From Gordionus sp. m RMFG-2023 (taxonomy: Eukaryota; Nematomorpha; Gordioida; Chordodea; Parachordodidae), in the NCBI RefSeq assembly GCF_954871325.1, contig NC_088776.1, forward strand, positions 47,138,569 to 47,202,568: DNA of 64,000 bases. Reading direction: 5' to 3'. Below, one piece after another: positions 12,009-23,900 of this stretch. Every line of letters starts with the position of its first letter. Position 1 is the first letter of the stretch. A model generated the notes under the pieces. The model had not been told where the DNA came from, ran no database searches, and was given only the letters and a program-made list of their open reading frames with translations. Made by a program: the position numbers and the translations under genes.

Positions 12009-13640
12009 TAAATGTGTTACGCAATCGTTCGTGAACAAAGAGTTTTTTTGGAAAAAATTTTGCAAATTTTGAATTTGAACGCATTCCCTTTTTTGATGAA
12101 TGCATTCGAATTTAACGTTCGTTCAATTTTAAATACACTTTTTATTTTCATTTATTTGAAAAATTTAATATAAATCAGAATTTTTTTAAGAAAAATATTT
12201 GTAATCAGCTGTTTTTCCTTTTTCACATAAATTTTTTTAATAGGCCATTATTATAGTTTATTAATTTGAATATCATTGTTTATATTCTAATTTAAAAGAT
12301 TAGCATAAGCATGGATACTATGATTTCATCATCTGATTCTGAAAATTTAAAATCAGATGAATTAACATTACCATGGCCCAAATATGATAAATATTTTACA
12401 GTAACATCCTTTATTGAAGGAACTAATTCAATACTTACCAAATGTAAAATATGCCCATAAACTATTATATCAGTCCCAAAATCTTCAAGTTCCAATTTAA
12501 AACGACATTTGATTGTAATATAAATATTTAATTTTATATAATATAACTAAGTAGTCAGTTAATAATTTATTTTAGATTGTTCTAAGTAAATCATTAAATT
12601 TTATATATTATACACATAGATAGAAAATGATTTAGAATTTATTTTTAATGCCATTTTTTAAAATTAGAATCTAATCTGCAAATATTATAGTATAGTAAAT
12701 ATTAAAATTGAATCAAATATGCATTTGCAAAATGTTTGTTAATAAACTATTTATGAAAGTGAAGAAAAAATGCATTTGGGCTATTTGACCCAACAATAAC
12801 AATAGTTATTTTAAAATTAAAAAAAATTAGTGTCCTAAAATATGGTCAACCCTTACTTAGTATTAAATGGGATTAATAAAAAGTATTAAACCTATCACTA
12901 TCAAATTAATTACATATATTTATTTTTTTAAAGATATGCATATATATGAAGAACAATATGTTCTTTATGCAATTATACATCCAGTATTCAAGCCTCAATG
13001 GCCATAGATAAAACTTCCACAGAACGAACCTATAAAAAATAAACTTAAAGCATTATTGAAAAAATGCATTGAAAGCCTTAGAAATGATAATGCAAGAACT
13101 GTTAATTTTGAGATATCTTTTTTGACGAAGAAGTAAAGGGTGGATTAGAGGAGGATAGCTTATCTTTTTTTGAAGCAATGGATAAAACAATAAATGTTTT
13201 TAATAAATTCCCCACATTAAAAGAGTTGTTTATTAAGTATAATACCGCATTCCCCTTATCTGCCTCTGTAGAGCGCGTTTTTAGTACAGCTTATACCGTA
13301 TTAACTGCCAAGCGTTCCTGTCCATCAGATGAAAATTTTGAAAAACAATTGTAATTAAAAATTAATAAGAAAAAATTTTCATAAATAAAAATATCTCTTT
13401 ATTCGTTATATTATATTGCATTTATAAATTATCAAAATAAAACTATATTATTTTTTAACATGGCTAATATATTGTGTTAAAAAAAATATAAGACATTTAT
13501 TTATATTAAATTAAATTTAAAAAAAATTTATCATAAAATTTTGAACATGAACGCTTCCTTTTTTTGAAAGTGAACGTGAACGCGTTCTATTTTTGTCAAT
13601 GAACGTTGAACACGTTCGATTTTTCACATAAATTTAAAAC
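12009..13640 (+). mobile_element. Decayed hAT element with BED finger and C-terminal dimerisation fragment
   Basis: Positions 12313-12515 encode a BED-type zinc-finger start (WPKYDKYF, then CKICP and NLKRHL) broken by a stop. Positions 13230-13353 encode the hAT C-terminal dimerisation segment (SASVERVFSTA, then LTAKRSCP). Both ends carry repeated GAACG and CGTTC blocks, with left and right termini roughly inverted (TGTGttacgcAATCGttCGTG against TGTGaaaaATCGaaCGTG). Target duplications are not clear, so the limits are approximate. The middle of the transposase, including the first two catalytic Asp residues, is missing or unrecognisable. Confidence 0.65.
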
Positions 13641-16574
13641 GAATAGTAAGAAAGCATTAAAATTTATATATGAAAAAATTAATATATTACAAATTTAAGA
13701 TCTTATGCGCAAATTCTACAATAATAAGATTTAGGGTTATATTTTCGAATTACATATACATTTTTGATTATAAGAATAAGTAATTTTGTTATGTTAGCTT
13801 GTCGTTGCCACATCAATATATAATAAGAATATTATTATATTTTTTAAATTTTAATTTGTTAAAAATTTCATCAAAACACATAAAATTAAAACACTAAAAT
13901 AGAATACAATTTCGTTATTGTGTTCCCAAAACGGAACCATAATGCATCGAAAGATTTCTATTTGAAATTTTTGACGATTATATAAAAAATTCTTTGGCTT
14001 CGTTGGTAAAATACTGAATTTTGTTATTTTAAAAAACTTATAAGTTAATGGCAAGAAATGGCCGTTTGGTTATGTGACTATTGGAATAAAAACTAAGTTA
14101 AGATTTTTGTATTTATTGATCCGTTTTATTACTACTCGAGTTAGCGGATTGATGTTTATGTTTGAGGGGAATGAAGATCAAGAAATATATGATTTCAAAA
14201 AATAATACCAAAAGCAAACTAGATGGTATTGAATATATCTAAAATAAAAAGGCGTGAATTGAAATAATAAATTGAGGTTTTCTCATGTAGTTGATTTAAA
14301 ATAAGATTAAATTTAGTGTCCCCAGTCGAGCCAATTTATTAATAATTTCGGAAATATATTTTGAAGAAATAATCAATTTAAACTATTTTCCCTCATATTC
14401 TCCTAGATTGGATATATCTTGCCTCCTCATTAACGAATTTTTATATTCCCCTTCCTGCGAATTCGCTTAAACTGAAAGAGGGGATACCCAGCAATCAATG
14501 CAAAAATTTGAAGCGAAGTATACTAAGTACTCTGTATTTTTGTATACTTATCCCTGAATTCGCGCTAACTGCTAATGAGGCGTATAAAAATCGGTACTCC
14601 TTTATGTAAAATATTTTACGGTTGGGCCAGAATATTTTTACATAACTATTTATCGGCTGGGCAAAATTATTATTGGCCAGGTTGAAAAATATTCAGGGCT
14701 TTTTTCTAAACTGTAAACTATCTGAAATGTGTTGCCTTTATTGGAGACATCAGTGCCAAATCATAAGGCGGCTTGATTTTGCATATATTCATAGACATTC
14801 AAAGATTGGATTGGGAAATTTAAAAACATAATTAATAGAAGAATAAATTTATTCACATGTGTTTTTTTGGTAATAAAAATAGAATTTGACATTTTGGTGA
14901 AGGAAGATTTTTGTGAAAATCAATAAGTATATTTTTGCAAAATAAAGAGCAATTTTTGGTCAAGGATATTTTACTGTTTTTTTTCGAAACAAAGTATTTC
15001 GCTTTTTTTTGAGTGACATTTTTGCTATTACTAGTAAAATGGCAAGACAGGGTATGTATATAAATCAATGGTCATATTTCATATTCAATTATTATTTCCT
15101 GCCAATATATTGGTCTCCAATTAGTCATTTTTACTCAAAAAATTGAAATTCAAATTATGGCAGTATAATTATGTATTCTACCATCCCTTTACCCTCAAAG
15201 TAGCCTATCCTTATATCTCATTGCTCCATCTGCCTACAATCGTCTTTAGCTATTGATCATTTTCTTGTCAACCATGTCTAATGCTATATCTAAAATTCCT
15301 TTATTAATTTATACCTAAAAATCTTTTAATTCTAAAATATATATCTAATTATCTTCTTTTTATCATTTCGCGTTTATTTCTTATTTTCTTGTCCTCTACA
15401 AAGCTCACATCCTTTTTTTTTAAAAAAACTACTGAAATATAAATATCTCTTTTTGCACATAGGTTGATAAAAAGACAATGAAATCGAATCATTATATTTT
15501 TCGCACCCACGTTGTTAAACAACCACTGAACTTTAGTTTTCACACCCACGTTTTTGAACAACCAATGAAATCTAATTATAGTTTTTTGCACACCTATTGT
15601 TGAAAAGCAACTGACATATATATTTCTAATGCATGTTTTTCTTTCTGCTCTTAATGTTGCATAATTGATATAAAATCTTATCAATGATCCAAAATAAAAT
15701 TCCGGATCTCTAATTGAGCTAGATTGCGGCATGAATTTTTTAATGATGAAAGCCGTTTTACTTTACGAAGACTTTAGTTAATCAGCAACCTAATATTTTA
15801 CTAAATATTATCAACTTTGACGTATCTTATTCACCTATCAGATCATTGAGGCTGTTTTATCTATCACAACCCTTAAAATAAAAGTTAAATGTTAATAAGA
15901 ATTAATTATAACATCAACATATTTTCTAACAATAATTTTATATTCGTTTTAGTCTCTATTCTTCTTCTTAGAATCTTTTTTAACCAAACTATTTGCATTC
16001 ATTTCAATCTTTTATCTTAATCTCCGCATATTTTCAATTATAGTTTCTTTTTGCACATCTTGAAATTATTTAATCTCCACAATTTATATTACTTTTTATT
16101 TGTCACAGTTATCTCTAGTGATCAATTATTTAATAACATATAATAATTCTAAAATCTAAAATATCTTATAGTCTCGATAAGATTCTGTTAAATTCCGTTG
16201 GTTTCTAAGTTTACCAATAACTTAAATTATCGCCTAATAACTATAATAAAACTTCTTTATATCTTATCTACTATGAATTCTACATGAGATCTAACTGAGC
16301 TACCGTTTAATAATTTTATTCTTTTTCAATATACGTCTTTAAAATTTGATTTAAATAACTCTAAATATTTTTTTTATCCAAAGTAAATTTTATTTCAAAA
16401 TTATAAAAATATATACGTCTTTTAAATTTTATTTTTTTTCTAAATATATTTTGACAAGTAGTAAGAAACTTTAATAAGTTAAGGTTAAAGACCCTGTAAC
16501 CTATAATTATAAGGTTGCTAAAAATAATCATGTATATATATAAAAATATGAATAAATAATTTACTATCACTTTA
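13641..16574. other. AT-rich spacer without recognisable gene
   Basis: Short open frames here are isolated, low-complexity and not conserved-looking. The frame 15349-15732 on the minus strand runs across a tandem repeat and is therefore probably spurious. The stretch 15180-16360 is pyrimidine-rich on the plus strand. Confidence 0.4.
15449..15630. repeat. Tandem repeat, about 45-bp unit, four degenerate copies
   Basis: Each unit contains TTTTTGCACACC or a close variant, then ACGTTGTT, GAACAACC and AATGAAATC. Copies begin near 15449, 15499, 15537 and 15581. They produce a repetitive minus-strand translation (WLFKNVG, WLFNNVG) that should not be taken as a protein. Confidence 0.6.
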
Positions 16575-16905
16575 TTGCATGACTAATGTACCTAGACTGA
16601 CGATGTATTCATAATAATGCATTTGAAAGCGTCGTTGAATGCAAATCAGCTGGATCCGCCATTTTGGTAACCAGTATAGTAATTATCCTCATGTTAGAAA
16701 CTAATATTAAATTGCTAACTTGCTTCCTTATTATCTCGATGATCAGGCAATTCTTTAATAAAGTTTACGTCAGATATAGGAATTAATTGGCCACTGGTTT
16801 AAAATTTTTAATAATGATATGTGTAACCAAAATGGCGTCCATAGCTGTTTTTATTGATGTACATTTTTAATGAATGCATAGTAAGTTTAGGTATTACATT
16901 ACTAT
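16575..16905. repeat. MITE with long imperfect inverted ends
   Basis: The left part runs from AATGTACCTAGACT through ATTCATAATAATGCAT to CCATTTTGGTAAC. The right part is its inverted counterpart, from GTAACCAAAATGG to AGTTTAGGTATTACAT. The arms are about 75-90 bp, with roughly 120 bp between them. No coding content is present. Confidence 0.6.
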
Positions 16906-17758
16906 ATGTCATTGGATCCAACGTAATTGTAAAATAATAAGATGTATAAATTAAAAAGCTAAAATAAAAATATAAAGAATATACCAAAAATTGAAAACTG
17001 AAGTATATTTACAAAATCTCAAATAATCCTCATTTACATAGTCTGTAATATGAAATTAAGCAATATCGTAATAATTCTAATTTGCATAAGTAAATATTTA
17101 TATCATAAAAATGTGCACTGCTATTTTTAATATAGATATATTGTTAATTATTAATAAATCATTTCCAAAAAAGTAGCTAAAATTATTAATGATTCTGTGT
17201 AGCTTATGGAAAACTTTGGGGGAAAATGTATTTGTGTCTTTACGATGAATCCATTTAAAATTTGTATAGGTATTGATTCCAATACTGTTAAAAGAATCAT
17301 AAATCTGAAAGAAAAGAAAGTAAACTCTAAGACACTGTACAATGAAATAAAATAAGTTAAAAAAACATTCATGGATAAAAGAAGGTTTAAAAATTTTTCT
17401 AATTTGTTCAAATGTTTGTAATTATATATAATTATTACCCTGCTCTCTTCTTCGAAAAATGCCATAACTTTTTCAAAAGGGAATGAAAATTAGAAATAAG
17501 GCTGTAAATTGATAGGAGGAAAAATGAAAATTTAATTGCGCAGGTGAAAAAAATCATGCGAGAGAATAGTTGGGGTACCCATATTATGCCTCAATTTAGA
17601 AACACTATATATTAAAGCGGGGGGGGGGGGGGGTCACAGAATTTAAACATGGGATTACGTTTTTTTCCCTTTACATATACATTACTGATCTACGTAGATT
17701 TTTATTTTCATCGCTTTATGTTTAGCATATTGCTCATATATAGTAATATCACTCTGCT
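16906..17758. other. Intergenic stretch upstream of PSMB7, with a G15 run
   Basis: No gene is supported. The minus-strand frame at 17151-17465 is hydrophobic and AT-driven and matches nothing I recognise. Positions 17619-17633 are fifteen consecutive G residues in otherwise AT-rich sequence. Confidence 0.35.
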
Positions 17759-17945
17759 AGTATAGTTAAAAAGCTCGATTCCGGTTTACTTTATAAAACG
17801 GTCCGATTAAGATTATAACAAAAATAATATTGTGTAAGCTTGGGCTTTTACTTGCAAAATCTTGAGGCTTACGCAATTTTATTTTGACTAAAATCTTAAT
17901 CGGGCGGTTTTTAAAAATTGACCCAGATCGGACTTTTTAACAACA
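17759..17945. repeat. GTTAAAAAGC-family MITE just upstream of PSMB7
   Basis: The ends read AGTTAAAAAGCTCGATT and ATCGGACTTTTTAAC, near-perfect inverted repeats. The interior has the mirrored block ATTAAGATTATAACAAAAAT against ATTTTGACTAAAATCTTAAT. Further copies are at 24222-24395, 31597-31700 (half) and 55255-55478. The copy ends 47 bp before the PSMB7 start codon. Confidence 0.75.
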
Positions 17946-17992
17946 ATAAAATTATCTAAATAACTTTTGTAAGCTCGGTTTTTATATTCACG

Positions 17993-20900
17993 ATGCTAGC
18001 TTTGAACGAGTCCATTCCAGGATTTAATTTTGACAATTGCAAAAGGTTTATTATTTATTAAATATTATTGCTTATGTGGATCTTAGAAACATACATTTAC
18101 TAAATAATAATGCCATAAAGTCAAAATTTATTAAAACGGGTACAACAATTGCTGGAGCAATATTTAAGGTTATGACAACTGCTATATATTAAATTAATAT
18201 TTCTTTAGGATGGTGTTATACTAGCATCTGATACAAGAGCTACAGAAGGTGATATAATAGCGGAAAAGGAATGCCAAAAATTACATTACTTGGCTCCAAA
18301 TATATAGTAAATTTTTAAAACTATATTATTTAAATAAATTTTATATAGTGCTGCTGGTTGTGGGGTTGCTGCCGATTTACACCATTTAACCTTGATGATA
18401 TCTGCAAGATTGGAATTATTAAGAATGAACATGGATGATAGACAAATTAGGGTTGTAACTGTTAATCGTATTTTTAAACAGCTTCTTTTTAGGTAAATTT
18501 ATAATATTAATTTTTTTAAAATAACTATTATTTATATCTTTTACTTTATATGAATATATATTCCCAATAATTAATCAAAATTTTTTTTAATTTACTTTAA
18601 TTCTGGAATATTTAACTAAATATTGAGTTATCTTAATATTAAATTTGTAAAATTTTTATAACCTTAGAAGTAAACAGTATAATTTTTCAGAATAAACAGC
18701 ATGAAAATAATTTAATCGGGGTAATAATTTGCATGGTACTGAGGCACTAATTGCCTTGTTGCATTCATTAAGCCAATTTATGGTCATAAATCAAGGGGGG
18801 GGGGTGATGTTCAAATGTCTGCCCTATCTTTTTTTATATGATTAGACATATATATGCTTTATTAAGGACAAATGAAATGTACCACCCCCCCCCCCCCAAC
18901 CTCTAATTTTGTTAAGGGATATACTGATTTACTACCAACCTGATTTGATATTTACTGATATATATTTCAAACAGCACTGATACCAATATTTACATTGATT
19001 TTTTTTATTATTATTTTATATAATACAAAATAATGGAATAATGAAAAATTGTGAATACATTTTTTTTAAAAAAGCATTTTAATAAGAATATTTACTTATC
19101 TTTTCTCTTCAAAATCAAGAAAAGCCTCAAAACTTTAAAATTCTAAAAATATATTATTCTTTAAATTTGTATATAAAGGTTTATATTTATAAGATATATG
19201 ATAAATATTGTCTAATTTTATTAAGTAATAGCCTAAAGAATATTCATATCCTTAGTTCCATATTTTTTTTAATGATGATCAGAATTTTCTATTTTTAGCC
19301 ATAATAAAAACAAGTGCAATATTAAATGCTAGCACACTATGTATATTCATATCAAATTTTCTTTTTAATATCTTTATTTGAATAAAAAGTAAAAACAAAT
19401 TAAATATCAATTAATAAAATATAAAATTATTTAAATTATAATATTGGATATTTGTATCTATAAAGATAAGAGAATAAAATTTAAATTGCATATTTTTGAC
19501 TTAATAAAAAAAATTGACAGATTTAAAAAATAATATATATTAAAATAAAATTATACCAAAGCTAATAATTTAAAATTACATGATTTTTATTTACTATAAG
19601 TTCTTTCTTAATTAAAAAAATGGAATATAAACCATTGATAATTAAAAGTACATAGCAAAAATTTTGAGTAAATTTTTATATTAGTTTATTAATATTATTT
19701 ACTTCTATCATTAAAAAGTATAAAAGAACATTTTTATTTTATAAGTGGTGCATTCCTTCACACTTTATGGGGGATATGTAAATTTTTTACTAGAAAAGGA
19801 AATTAGTTCAAAATTAAATAATAATTTATTTTTTAACATGATCAGACTTGTAAAATCTTTACTTGATTAGTGGGATTTAAGGTATTATAGCCCTTTATGG
19901 TCAGGTCCAGTCTGACTTCAGTTTGGCCTTATGACCTGGGCTTAATTTTTTAAAATATTTAAACCTGGCAAAGACTCTTTAAAAAAATTGTCTGATTTCT
20001 AAAAGCTAACCTTCAATTTTAAACATTTTTTTATGATTTTATAATATTTTTAAAATAATTATCCAAGATACTCTTATGATAGAAAAATTATCTATTGGGA
20101 ATTATTAATTTTTTAAAAATTTACAAAATTACTTTTTTTATTTTCAACAATATTTTTTGCTAAACCTCACCCTTTTAATTAAATAATATTTTATTAGAAA
20201 GTATCATTTTTTTTAAATTCTCCAAAATTTACTTTTAGTCATTTATGAAAAAATGTATTATTATAAAATTTTTTATAATAAAATATTAATTGAAAAAAAT
20301 AATATTATAGAAAATATATTAATAACACTATTAATAAAATGATTTAATACTTGTTTGCTTCCTATTCCCCCAAAAAGGTAGGCAGAGTCAGACCTAGTAG
20401 TCGATTAAAAACGGCCCTATTAAGATTGTTTAAGTTCAGATTATTTTTTTTCAATTTATTTCTCTTATTTCAAAATTTATATCCAAATTACAACAAAATA
20501 TTTAATTTATTAGAATATTAAAATATAATTAAATTTATATCCCAAGAATTAAAAAAGTAATATTATAAATCTAATAATCATAATTTTATAAAAAATATAT
20601 GATTAATATATTTTATAAAATATGTATATAATTATTTTTAAATAACTACAATATGTCCACCCCTAACGGGCCAAGGACATATATCTTCGAAATAATCAAA
20701 AAATATATATATTTGTACTATCTAGAATCTAAGATAGGTATGGATTATTTTAGGGCTGTGCTGATCCACATATTTTTCACCGATTCGATATTTTCCGATA
20801 TTGCTTCTAAGCCGATCCGATATTTTTACTGATTTTTAATCACCCCCGTTTAAACAAAATGTAATTAAGAAATCATCGAATTATGAATTTAATTTAATTT

Positions 20901-23900
20901 TTTTATTTCTACAATTAAGACTATAATAAAAAAAATATATATTTAATAATATATCCATTTTATGTTAGAATTATAAAATTGTAATATTTAATATATAAAT
21001 TTTTTTTAATAAATATGAGAGCCTCTAGATTTTTTGCGAATAAGCTTCTACGAAATGGACTATCTATATCTCGTGCCGTACTGAAGGCAGACTCAGATGA
21101 TTCCGCAGATAACGCATTTTGCAAAATAATCTTTGCCTTTTGTAAAATATTTCCATAATTCAGATACCATATTTTAAAAAAATTCTTTTATTTAAAGTAT
21201 AAATAAAAAAATTGACGTTATTTAAAAAGATTTAAATAAATAAAACTTTGGGTGTTCCTTTCTATTTTTATAAAAAAAACTTTTAAATACTATAAATCTA
21301 TTTTAAAAAGAAATATAATTTAAAAAAATTATTTAGAAAATATTATAATAATGTAAAATAAATATACATAACATAAAATAACAAAAAATAACAAAAAAAG
21401 AAAATTTAAAAGATCGGATCGGGTTTTTGCAGGTATCGGTCCGATCCGATATTTTCGAAAAACGCTAAATATCTATAACGATCCGATCCGATATTTAATA
21501 TCAGCACAGCCCTAGATTATTTTTCATTGAAGCATAGCTGCTTCTTCCATTTCACTAATATTTGTTATCATTGTATTTTGGCTTTTCTCTTCTGAGTATT
21601 CATTCGTTTCATTATTATTTTTCTTTTCTCCATTTCTTTGATGATTCATTAGAAACCCTATTCGATTATCATATCGTCTTATGGTTGAATTTCTTAATTC
21701 GGAATTTCTTAGATCCATATTATAATTGTTTGCACCCATCTCATTCCTTCTTCTGAATCTGACATAATGGTTGTTGATGATTTAACGCATAAGATGGTAC
21801 ATCACAATCCATCATTAGATGTTGAAATGAATGGCATCGAAAACATTGTCGTGCATTAGAAGATGTTAGACCTTGCATAGCATATTTGGTATGCTTTTAC
21901 TATTATTATTTTTTTTTTCTTTGTCATTCCCATTATATTTACAACTTTTTTTGGTTTTGGTATAATGATCACTCGTAAATAAAAAGGTCCGCAATCTACT
22001 AATGGTAAATCTTTATTTTACGTACGTTTTTTACGATATTAAATTAATTATTTATAAAAAAAATTATAATTTACTAAATTAAATTAATTAATTTCATAAA
22101 AAAAGATTTTTTTTACAATACAAATAAAATGTTATGATTTTAATTTGTTAATTTTTATAATTTTCCAGAAATCATAATGATATTAATTAATATAAACTTT
22201 CACACTTTTGTATATATCATCAAAAATATGCATATCAAAAATTAAATAAGTTCAAACTGCAAAACATTAATAAACAATTTCACACATGTGTATACTATCA
22301 CCAAATGTGCATATCGAAAAATTAAATAAATTAAAAATGAGACACATTATGTTAACACATTCTTAAGATTTTATTTCTTTATTCCTTTGATGGTTTGACT
22401 CACAAAAGTTATCCACAATAGATAATCATATAAAATATTTTATTTCATACTTGTCTCTTTCTTTTCTTCTAAAGAATCATTGAGAAATTGAAGTATAGCA
22501 AATTAAATTTTAACTTACAATAAAAACTTCACAATTAATTACACACATGTTAAATCTTCTCCGATTGAGAAAATCAATGAGAAATTAAAATTAAAACTAT
22601 TTTCAAATCATTCTCTTATCACATTAATAGATTAAAATATTTCCTAAGAAAGAATTGAAATAATATTCTGATATCATAAAAAAAATATTTTATAAAACTA
22701 AGTATGTATAATAACGATTTACCATTAGTAAATTTCGGACCTTTTTATTTACAAATGATCATTATTCAATTAAATCCAAAAAAAGTTGCAAATATATTGG
22801 GAATGACAAAGAAAAAAATAATAATAGTAAAAAGTAAGGCTGTGCCGATATTAAATATCGAATCAAATCAACACCGATATTTAGCGTTTTCCAAAAATAT
22901 CGGATCGGGTCGATATCTGTAAAAACCCGTTCGATCCGATTTTTTTACTTTTCTTTTTTTGTTATGTATATTTATTTTACATTGTTATAATATTTTCTAA
23001 ATAATTTTTTTTAAACAATGCAAATGCACAACACCCGCTAAATTTTATTTAAAAGTTTTTTTTATAAACATAGAAAGGAACTCCCAAAGTTTTATTTATT
23101 TTAAATCTTTATAAATAATAACGCCAATTTTATTATTTATACTTTAAATAAAAGAACTTTTTAAATATGGTATCTGAATTATGGATATATTTTACAAAAG
23201 ACAAAGATAAATTTGCAAAATGCGTTATCTGCGGAGTCATCTGAGTCTGCCTTCAGTACGGCAGGGGATATAGATAGTCTATATCTTAGAAGCTTATTGC
23301 CATAAATATAGAGGCTCTCTTATTTATTTTAAAAAATATTATAATTTTATATATTAAATATATATATTTTTAAATTAAATGCATAATTCGATTTTTTGCA
23401 TAAAAAATATTGATTTTTTAATTATATTTGGTTCAAAGGAGGGTGGTAAAAAATCAGTATAGGTTTTGAAGCAATGTAGGAAAATATCGGATTGGATAGG
23501 TGAAAAATATATGGATCGGCACAGCCCTAGTAAAAAGAATACCAAATAAGCCTTGCAAGGTCCACCATCTAATGTACGACATTGCATCAATGCCAATCAT
23601 TTCAAATCTAATGATATGTGATATACCATCTTATGCATTAAATCATCAACAACCAATATGTCAGATTCAGAAGAAGAAAATGAGGCCAGTGGGTGCAAAC
23701 AATTATAACATGGATCTAAGAAATTTTGATCAAGAAATTCAACCATAAGAAGATATGATAACCGAATAGGGTTTCCAATGAATCATCAAGGAGATGGAGA
23801 AAAGAAAAATAATAATGAAACGAATGAATACTCAGAAGATATAAGCCAAAATACAATGATAACAAATATTAGTGAAATAGAAGAAGTAGCTATGCTTCAA

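Noticed and set aside
15349-15732. 127-codon minus-strand frame as a gene
   Set aside because: It crosses a 45-bp tandem repeat that creates the repetitive translation, and it has no recognisable domain.
17151-17465. 104-codon minus-strand hydrophobic frame
   Set aside because: Its composition follows the AT bias, it has no partner exons, and it does not resemble any known protein.
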